Source: an uncultured Rickettsiales bacterium (GTDB taxonomy: Bacteria > Pseudomonadota > Alphaproteobacteria > Rickettsiales > UBA1997). From it: 5,612 bases of DNA. Below are positions 1-5,094 of the stretch, piece after piece. Every line of letters starts with the position of its first letter. Positions within the stretch are counted from its first letter, which is position 1. The DNA is taken from assembly GCA_951800555.1 (NCBI GenBank), contig CATOJU010000076.1:1-5612 (forward strand), written 5' to 3'. Under the pieces are notes generated by a model, which worked only from the letters and a program-made list of their open reading frames with translations, ran no database searches and was not told where the DNA came from. The position numbers were made by a program, and so were the translations under genes.

Positions 1-1072
1 CTATATCATCATCTATATAATTTAAATTATTACCCTCTAGATATTTTTTTTTAACTAAATTAGAATTCAATTCCACTTGTTCTTCTCTATAATCTTTAAT
101 ATTTTCTATTAGCTGTTTTAAAATAGCATCTATCCCATTTTTTGACAAACTAGATATTAAAAATACTTTGTGTTTTGTTATATTTTCAAGTTTTCTCTTT
201 TTTTTCTTTAATTCTTCATCTAAAATAGAATCAATTTTTGTTAGTGCCACAACTTCATTTTTTTTAGCTATATTATATTTTTCATTCTGTAATTCTTCTC
301 TAATAATATTATAGTTTTCAACTACATCTTCTGCAGTAGAATCAACTAAATGTAATAATGTTGCACATCTTTCTATATGTTTTAAAAATCTATCACCCAA
401 ACCCTTTCCATTCGATGCACCCTTAATCAATCCAGGTAAATCCGCAATAACAAAATCAAAATTATCAACTTTTGCAATTCCTAATTTAGGTTCCAATGTA
501 GTAAAAGGATAATCTGCTATTTTTGGCTTTGCTTTTGTAGCTATTGATAAAAATGTTGATTTTCCAGCATTTGGTAAACCAACAAGTCCAACATCACAAA
601 GTAATTTTAATTTTAATATTAAATCAAATTCTTCGCCGTCCTGTCCTGAATATGCTATTCTTGGTGCTTGATTCGTTGATGATTTGAACTTTACATTTCC
701 AAAACCACCTTTACCTCCTTTAGCAATTAAAACTTCCATATTGTCTTTATTTAAATCATAAAATAAAGTTCCATCTGGAAAAAATACTTGTGTTCCTATT
801 GGTAAATTTACAATCAAATTTTCGCCACTTTTTCCGGTTTTTGAACAATTCTTTCCATTTTCACCGTTTTCAGCTTCAAAATCTTTTTTAAATTTAAAAT
901 CTATCAATGTATTTAGTTCGTTTGTACTTCTGAATATAATATTTCCGCCTCTTCCACCATCACCTCCATCTGGTCCTGCTTTAGGTCTGTATTTTAGTCT
1001 TAAAAAGCTAACTCTCCCGTTTCCTCCATTTCCAGCCTTTACATGAATCATTGCTTCATCTATAAATTGCAT
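1..1072 (-). CDS. obg: GTPase Obg/CgtA, ribosome assembly (3' end off window)
   Basis: This gene encodes the conserved Obg-family P-loop GTPase, which binds the large ribosomal subunit and takes part in its assembly and in stress signalling (family knowledge). It opens with MQFIDEAMIHVKAGNGGNG and has the Gly-rich Obg fold over about residues 1-158, including GGDGGRGG at 36-43. The G domain follows: P-loop GLPNAGKS at 165-172, switch I Thr191/Thr192, G3 DLPG at 211-214, GLGDRFLKHIERC after it, G4 TKID at 278-281 and G5 ISS at 306-308. The frame is open for all 357 codons to the left edge, already about full length for the alphaproteobacterial form, so only a short acidic tail is probably missing (the last visible residues are IDDDI). 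Two small departures stand out: G4 is TKID rather than NKID, and switch II reads GLIKGA where GLIEGA is usual. No Shine-Dalgarno sequence precedes the ATG. The gene starts 14 nt after a tRNA-Leu on the same strand and probably shares its transcript. Confidence 0.96.
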   Translation of the reverse strand, partial: MQFIDEAMIHVKAGNGGNGRVSFLRLKYRPKAGPDGGDGGRGGNIIFRSTNELNTLIDFKFKKDFEAENGENGKNCSKTGKSGENLIVNLPIGTQVFFPDGTLFYDLNKDNMEVLIAKGGKGGFGNVKFKSSTNQAPRIAYSGQDGEEFDLILKLKLLCDVGLVGLPNAGKSTFLSIATKAKPKIADYPFTTLEPKLGIAKVDNFDFVIADLPGLIKGASNGKGLGDRFLKHIERCATLLHLVDSTAEDVVENYNIIREELQNEKYNIAKKNEVVALTKIDSILDEELKKKKRKLENITKHKVFLISSLSKNGIDAILKQLIENIKDYREEQVELNSNLVKKKYLEGNNLNYIDDDI

Positions 1073-1086
1073 CTTTGTATTTGATT

Positions 1087-1173
1087 TGGTGTCCCAAAGA
1101 GGATTTGAACCTCCACAATCTTAAGATTATTAGCATCTGAAGCTAACGCGTCTACCAGTTCCGCCATTGGGAC
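1087..1173 (-). tRNA. tRNA-Leu (anticodon CAG)
   Basis: This is a complete 87-nt class II tRNA on the minus strand. The acceptor arms GTCCCAA (1167-1173) and TTGGGAC (1091-1097) pair over all 7 bp, followed by discriminator A and an encoded CCA (1087-1089). The D arm has a GCG/CGC stem and a loop containing GG. The anticodon arm is TTAGC-TTCAGAT-GCTAA with anticodon CAG at 1137-1139, reading the codon CTG. A long variable arm (TAATCTTAAGATTGT, stem AATC/GATT) marks it as class II, and the T arm GGAGG-TTCAAAT-CCTCT is intact. The D and anticodon arms closely resemble those of E. coli tRNA-Leu(CAG). The mature 3' end lies 14 nt before the obg start codon. I see no disruption in any arm. Confidence 0.96.
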
Positions 1174-1332
1174 AAGTTAATAATTATTATTAATTTATAA
1201 AATATTTTGTAAAATACAAGAATTTTTTAAATAAATACATTTTTACATATAATCAATCTTAATAACTTTATAAGTTAATTAGAATTAGAAAAGCAAATTT
1301 AATAAAATGTATTAAATTAATATAGTAAAATA
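1174..1332. other. AT-rich spacer between pccA and tRNA-Leu
   Basis: This 159-nt spacer is almost entirely A and T and contains no coding sequence. On the minus strand it holds the weak hairpin at 1296-1318 and a second, 6-bp AT-only stem at 1263-1277. It must also carry the tRNA-Leu/obg promoter unless these are read through from pccBA. A TATAAA at 1194-1199 lies 20 nt upstream of the tRNA 5' end and could be a -10 element. The nearest TTG-type -35 (TTGTAT, 1214-1219) is only 14 nt away from it, too short for a standard promoter, so no promoter is claimed. Confidence 0.6.
1296..1318 (-). terminator. Weak candidate terminator after pccA
   Basis: On the minus strand, 14 nt beyond the pccA stop codon, AATTTAATA and TATTAAATT form a perfect 9-bp stem around a 5-nt loop (CATTT), followed by the U-rich TTGCTTTTCT. 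The position is right for a Rho-independent terminator of the pccBA operon. The stem has no G-C pair and the U run is interrupted, so it may be inefficient or may only protect the 3' end. Chance pairing is a real alternative in sequence this AT-rich. Confidence 0.3.
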
Positions 1333-3351
1333 TTATTCAAATTCCATTATAACATCACCAACATTCACTAAATCTTCATTATTTTTACAAACTCTTTTAA
1401 TTCTCACATCAAATTCAGTTCTAATCACATTTTCCATTTTCATAGCTTCTATAGAACACAACTCAGAACCAGCAATGACACAATCGCCTTCATTAACTTT
1501 TATTCTAACTATTTTTCCAGTAATAGGTGATTTTAATTTTTTAGGAGCTTTATTTTTTTCTGCTACTGGCATAAATTGTTCTAACTCCGATATTCTTGTA
1601 TTTCTAACTGTAACATTAATCACGGAACCCATATATTGGAAAATATAATTTCCAGCAAAGTCATTCAAAAGAACTTTAATATTAACTGGAATATTATTTA
1701 CTGTACCACGAAATATATTATCCCCACATTGCCACGCAGTTTCCAATCTGCTACAGCCAGTTCCATATTCAACATTAAATTTATCTGGGCTATTTTTATT
1801 ATCTGCTATATTACATAAATATTTTCTACCATCTATATCTACCACCCATTTTGTATCTAAATTATCTTTTCTATTTCTTAATCCACCAGTTATGTTTTTA
1901 ACCCTACTATGATAATTTATAAACATATAAAGTGCAATACTAATTAATACACTTTTCTTTTTTAATTCCAATTCGTTGTTATTAAAGCCAGATGAAAATT
2001 CTTGTTTTATAAAATTAGTATTTATATCACCGGCTTGAAATCTTGGGTTATACATAATAGTTTCTAAAAATCCTATATTATGGGAAATTCCATTAATATA
2101 AAAACTACCCAATGCAGTTTGCATTTTTTCCAAACATTCTTGTCTATCTTCACCATAACTTAACAATTTACAAATCATACTATCATAAAAGGCACTTACA
2201 ATACAACCTTCATAAACACCAGTATCAACACGAATATTTTCAATATTTGTTGGTTCTACATATTTATTTATACGACCAGATGACGGCAAAAATCCCCTTG
2301 ATGGATCTTCAGAACAAATTCTACTTTCCATAGCCCAACCAGTAAGTTTAATATCTTTTTGAGTAAATGGTAATTTTTCACCCCTTGCCACTCTTATCAT
2401 TAATTCAACTATATCAAGACCAGTTATTAATTCCGTAACCCCGTGCTCTACTTGTAATCTTGTATTCATTTCTAAAAAATAGAAATTTTTATCTTTATCC
2501 ATCATACATTCAATAGTTCCAGCTGAATAATAACCTACTTCTTTGCATAGATCAATAGCTTGTGAATACATTTTTTGTCTTGTTTTTTCATCCATAAATG
2601 GACTTGGAGCTTCTTCAATAACTTTTTGATTATTTCTTTGAATAGAACATTCCCTTTCACCTAAACAAACTGTATTTCCATATTTATCAGCTATAACCTG
2701 TATTTCTATATGTCTTGGATCTTCTATAAATTTTTCTACAAATACTCTTCCATCACCGAAACTATTAATAGCTTCATTAGTTGCAGTTTCGAAAGCTTCT
2801 TTTACATCATCTAAATTATCAACTCTTCTCATTCCTTTTCCACCGCCACCAGCAGAAGCTTTAATCATTACTGGTAAACCTATTTTTTTAGCTATTTTTA
2901 CAGCTTCATCAGAATTTTCAATTACACCATCATAACCAGGGACTATATTAACACCTGCTTTTTTTGCTATTTTTTTTGATTCAATTTTATCACCCATTTT
3001 TTGTATAGCATTGACTGGCGGGGCAATAAAAATTATTCCTTCCTTTTCTAATTCTTCAGCAAATTTAGCATTTTCTGATAAAAATCCATAGCCAGGATGT
3101 ATATATGTAGCACCAGTTTTTTTTGCCGCATTTATTATTTTTTTAATATCTAAATAACTTTCACTTGCAAGGGAACCACCTAATAAAACAGCCTCATCTG
3201 CCATTTGAACATGCAAGGAATTTGCATCCGCTTCAGAATAGACAGCTACTGTTTTTATTCCCATTTTTTGTGCTGTTTTTATAATTCTACAAGCAATTTC
3301 TCCTCTATTAGCTATTAAAATTTTTTCTCTTATGGTATTCATATTATTCAT
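1333..3351 (-). CDS. pccA: Acyl-CoA (propionyl-CoA) carboxylase alpha subunit: biotin carboxylase + biotin carrier
   Basis: PccA uses ATP and bicarbonate to carboxylate the biotin on its own carrier domain, and PccB then transfers the carboxyl group to an acyl-CoA. From the ATG at 3351 it has 672 residues, normal for the family. The biotin carboxylase domain (about 10-450) shows ILIANRGEIACR at 11-22, HPGYGFLSEN at 85-94, the ATP-grasp Gly-rich loop AGGGGKGMR at 167-175, Lys243 in QKVIEEAP, EMNTRLQVEH at 294-303 with the catalytic Arg298 and Glu302, and Arg344 in ESRICSEDP. A divergent biotin-transfer (BT) region spans about 460-596. The biotinyl domain (606-672) has EAMKMEN with Lys638 as the biotinylation site, 34 residues from the C-terminus. 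Two usually invariant positions differ: EHGVTE replaces EHPVTE (Gly304), and QRNNQK replaces the usual QRRNQK or QRRHQK (Asn240). The longest reading frame begins at 3363, but GGAGG lies 5 nt before the ATG at 3351, so the shorter start is preferred. Soluble cytoplasmic enzyme; the call is secure, though the true acyl-CoA substrate is not. Confidence 0.96.
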   Translation of the reverse strand: MNNMNTIREKILIANRGEIACRIIKTAQKMGIKTVAVYSEADANSLHVQMADEAVLLGGSLASESYLDIKKIINAAKKTGATYIHPGYGFLSENAKFAEELEKEGIIFIAPPVNAIQKMGDKIESKKIAKKAGVNIVPGYDGVIENSDEAVKIAKKIGLPVMIKASAGGGGKGMRRVDNLDDVKEAFETATNEAINSFGDGRVFVEKFIEDPRHIEIQVIADKYGNTVCLGERECSIQRNNQKVIEEAPSPFMDEKTRQKMYSQAIDLCKEVGYYSAGTIECMMDKDKNFYFLEMNTRLQVEHGVTELITGLDIVELMIRVARGEKLPFTQKDIKLTGWAMESRICSEDPSRGFLPSSGRINKYVEPTNIENIRVDTGVYEGCIVSAFYDSMICKLLSYGEDRQECLEKMQTALGSFYINGISHNIGFLETIMYNPRFQAGDINTNFIKQEFSSGFNNNELELKKKSVLISIALYMFINYHSRVKNITGGLRNRKDNLDTKWVVDIDGRKYLCNIADNKNSPDKFNVEYGTGCSRLETAWQCGDNIFRGTVNNIPVNIKVLLNDFAGNYIFQYMGSVINVTVRNTRISELEQFMPVAEKNKAPKKLKSPITGKIVRIKVNEGDCVIAGSELCSIEAMKMENVIRTEFDVRIKRVCKNNEDLVNVGDVIMEFE

Positions 3352-3356
3352 TTTTC

Positions 3357-3361
3357 CCTCC
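3357..3361 (-). promoter_or_regulatory. Shine-Dalgarno GGAGG that sets the pccA start
   Basis: On the minus strand GGAGG is followed by 5 nt and then the ATG at 3351-3349. It lies just after the upstream ATG at 3363-3361, whose final G it shares, so it cannot serve that codon. It is too far (14 nt) from the third in-frame ATG at 3342-3340. This favours the middle ATG. It is the only clear Shine-Dalgarno sequence ahead of any of the four protein genes here. Confidence 0.65.
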
Positions 3362-3362
3362 A

Positions 3363-4886
3363 TTACATTGGTAAATTATCATGCTTTTTAACTGGTAATT
3401 TTACACCTTTATTTCTCAAAAATCTTAAACCATCACAAATTCTTTTTCTTGTATTTTGTGGTCTGATTACTTCGTCTATATAGCCCCTAGATGCTGCGAA
3501 AAATGGAGTTGAAAATTTATCTTTATATTCTCTTATTTTTTCCTGTTTTTGTTCTTCTGTTAAATCTTTATACATTATATTTACTGCTGCTTCTGCCCCT
3601 AAAACTGCTATTTCTGCGTTATCCCAGGCATAATTCAAATCGCCTCTCAAATGTCTTGAATTCATAACTATATAGGCACCACCATAGGCTTTTCTTGTAA
3701 TTATTGTTATTTTAGGAACACTTGATTCAGCATATGCATAAAGAAGTTTCGCACCGTGTAAAATTACACTATTATGCTCTTGATCACTTCCTGGAAGAAA
3801 CCCTGGAACATCTACTAAAGTAACCAAAGGAATATTAAAGGCATCACAAAATCTAACAAATCTTGCAGCTTTTCTAGAAGCATTTATATCAAGACAACCA
3901 GCTAATTCTAGTGGTTGATTAGCAACTATTCCCACTGTTCTTCCTTCCATTCTAGCAAAGCCGGTAATTATATTTTTTGCATAATCAGGTTTTAATTCAA
4001 AAAAATTACTTTCGTCTATTATTTTAAAAATTAATTCTTTCATATCGTATGCTTGATTTGGATTTTCTGGCACAAGTGTATTCAATGAAACATCTACTCT
4101 ATCCGGTTGATCTACTGTATCTATTTCTGGTACTTTATCCATAAAATTTGATGGTAAAAAATCAAATAATCGTCTTGTTTGAAGTAATAATTCAATATCG
4201 TTAGGATATGTATTATCGGCAACACCACTTATAGGGCCGTGAACGCTAGCTCCACCTAAATCTTCTTTTGTAATATCTTCATGGGTTACTGTTTTTACTA
4301 CATCTGGACCTGTTAAAAACATATAGGATGTACCTTCTGTCATAAAAATAAAATCTGTTAATGCTGGTGCATAAACAGCTCCACCAGCACAAGGTCCCAT
4401 TATTAGTGAAATTTGTGGGATTATACCAGAAGCATCAACAATTCTTTGAAAGATTTTTCCATATCCACCTAATGCATCTACTCCTTCTTGTATTCTTGCA
4501 CCGCCGGAATCTTGAATTCCTATAACCGGCACTTTTGCTTTTAAGGCCATATTAATTATTCTTTCTATTTTATGGGCCTGAGCTTGACCTAAAGAACCAC
4601 CTATAACAGTAAAATCTTGTGAATAAACAAAAACTAATCGTCCATTTATAGTTCCCGATCCAGTTATAACACCGTCACCACTAAATTTTTTTTTATCCAT
4701 ATCAAAGTCATTACATCTATGTTCTACATATACACCATATTCTTCAAATGAATTAGGATCCAATAAAACCTCAAGCCTTTCTCTTGCTGTTAATTTTCCT
4801 TGTTTATGTTGTTTATTGATTTTGTCGAGGCCACCACCTAATAAAGATTGTTCTTTTTTTTCAGCTAATTTGTTGTATTTTTGCAT
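3363..4886 (-). CDS. pccB: Acyl-CoA (propionyl-CoA) carboxylase beta subunit: carboxyltransferase
   Basis: PccB transfers the carboxyl group from carboxybiotin on PccA to an acyl-CoA, typically propionyl-CoA to give (S)-methylmalonyl-CoA. The 507 residues match the usual length of about 510. It has the twin crotonase-like carboxyltransferase domains. The N-domain carries KLTARERLEVLLDP at 31-44, SGGARIQEG at 128-136 and the oxyanion-hole loop GPCAGGA at 164-170. The C-domain carries VDVPGFLPGSDQE at 358-370 and RKAYGGAYIVM at 398-408. The C-terminus KKHDNLPM is typical of alphaproteobacterial PccB. The position after YGGAY, which helps set acyl-chain preference in actinobacterial homologues, is Ile406 rather than the Asp of strict propionyl-CoA enzymes, so a wider substrate range or a relative such as a methylmalonyl-CoA decarboxylase subunit must be considered. 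The biotin carboxylase partner next door argues for a carboxylase. pccB is the first gene of the operon; its TAA overlaps the longest pccA frame by one base (TAATG). No Shine-Dalgarno precedes its ATG. Confidence 0.95.
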   Translation of the reverse strand: MQKYNKLAEKKEQSLLGGGLDKINKQHKQGKLTARERLEVLLDPNSFEEYGVYVEHRCNDFDMDKKKFSGDGVITGSGTINGRLVFVYSQDFTVIGGSLGQAQAHKIERIINMALKAKVPVIGIQDSGGARIQEGVDALGGYGKIFQRIVDASGIIPQISLIMGPCAGGAVYAPALTDFIFMTEGTSYMFLTGPDVVKTVTHEDITKEDLGGASVHGPISGVADNTYPNDIELLLQTRRLFDFLPSNFMDKVPEIDTVDQPDRVDVSLNTLVPENPNQAYDMKELIFKIIDESNFFELKPDYAKNIITGFARMEGRTVGIVANQPLELAGCLDINASRKAARFVRFCDAFNIPLVTLVDVPGFLPGSDQEHNSVILHGAKLLYAYAESSVPKITIITRKAYGGAYIVMNSRHLRGDLNYAWDNAEIAVLGAEAAVNIMYKDLTEEQKQEKIREYKDKFSTPFFAASRGYIDEVIRPQNTRKRICDGLRFLRNKGVKLPVKKHDNLPM

Positions 4887-4937
4887 AATTGTTTATATTT
4901 TTATTTAAAATTATTAATAATTGAAACTTTTGTAAAA

Positions 4938-4966
4938 ATATTACATTTTGTTTTTGAATAAATCAA
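4938..4966 (-). promoter_or_regulatory. Candidate sigma-70 promoter for pccBA
   Basis: On the minus strand TTGATT (4961-4966) and TAATAT (4938-4943) are separated by exactly 17 nt. Each matches 4 of 6 consensus positions (TTGACA, TATAAT). The implied transcription start is near 4931, giving a leader of roughly 45 nt before the pccB ATG. The -35 box lies inside the left arm of the 10-bp inverted repeat at 4960-5009. The proposal rests on spacing and symmetry with the opposite promoter; such hexamers arise easily in AT-rich DNA. Confidence 0.35.
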
Positions 4967-5009
4967 GTTTTTTATAGTAAAACGAAACTGAAAATATTCA
5001 ACTTGATTT
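4960..5009. repeat. 10-bp perfect inverted repeat in the divergent pccB/cvpA region
   Basis: AAATCAAGTT at 4960-4969 is the exact reverse complement of AACTTGATTT at 5000-5009, with 30 nt between the arms. Each arm contains TTGATT pointing outward, towards pccB on the left and cvpA on the right, at a position suitable for a -35 box. It may therefore be a pair of divergent -35 elements, a two-site operator, or both. A T8-rich run follows the right arm on the plus strand, but the 30-nt loop makes a terminator unlikely. Confidence 0.6.
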
Positions 5010-5031
5010 TTTTTGAAAAACAACTTAAACT
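5003..5031 (+). promoter_or_regulatory. Candidate sigma-70 promoter for cvpA
   Basis: TTGATT (5003-5008) and TAAACT (5026-5031) are separated by 17 nt, each matching 4 of 6 consensus positions. The implied start is near 5038, about 20 nt before the cvpA ATG. A better -10 hexamer, TAGAAT (5031-5036, 5 of 6), lies next to it, but at 22 nt from this -35 box. The arrangement mirrors the proposed pccBA promoter. Confidence 0.3.
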
Positions 5032-5094
5032 AGAATAAATTTAACACAAAAATAATAATGATATTTATAGCAACAAATTTAGATTCTAGTTTAA
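5025..5094. repeat. Imperfect 18-bp inverted repeat around the cvpA start codon
   Basis: TTAAACTAGAATAAATTT at 5025-5042 pairs with the 20-nt segment 5075-5094 as a 12-bp outer stem (5025-5036 with 5083-5094), a 2-nt bulge (5081-5082) and a 6-bp inner stem (5037-5042 with 5075-5080). The 32-nt loop contains the cvpA start codon (5058-5060), and the right arm lies in codons 6-13 of cvpA. It could be an mRNA structure affecting translation or a DNA site; function is unknown. Confidence 0.55.

Noticed and set aside
44..52. A9 tract in obg (T9 on the plus strand) as a programmed slippage site
   Set aside because: It encodes Lys codons near the C-terminus in an AT-rich gene; the frame stays open through it, and similar runs of 7-9 occur elsewhere in the window.
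1194..1219. tRNA-Leu/obg promoter (TTGTAT and TATAAA)
   Set aside because: The hexamers are only 14 nt apart, too close for a standard sigma-70 promoter, and the AT-rich background offers many equally weak alternatives.
1263..1277. TAACTT/AAGTTA hairpin between pccA and tRNA-Leu as a terminator
   Set aside because: The stem is 6 bp with only one G-C pair, and no T run follows on either strand. Such stems are expected by chance here.
1636..1818. Plus-strand open frame of 60 codons inside pccA
   Set aside because: It lies antisense to a well-conserved gene, its translation is low-complexity and resembles no family I know, and it has no ribosome binding site. Long open frames on the opposite strand are expected in AT-rich coding DNA.
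2112..2333. Plus-strand open frame of 73 codons inside pccA
   Set aside because: Antisense shadow of the biotin carboxylase domain, rich in His, Tyr and Leu because of codon complementarity, with no recognisable motif or start signal.
4960..5014. Rho-independent terminator on the plus strand (inverted repeat followed by a T run)
   Set aside because: The loop is 30 nt, the stem is AT-rich, and no plus-strand gene ends upstream; both flanking genes point away. A regulatory reading fits better.
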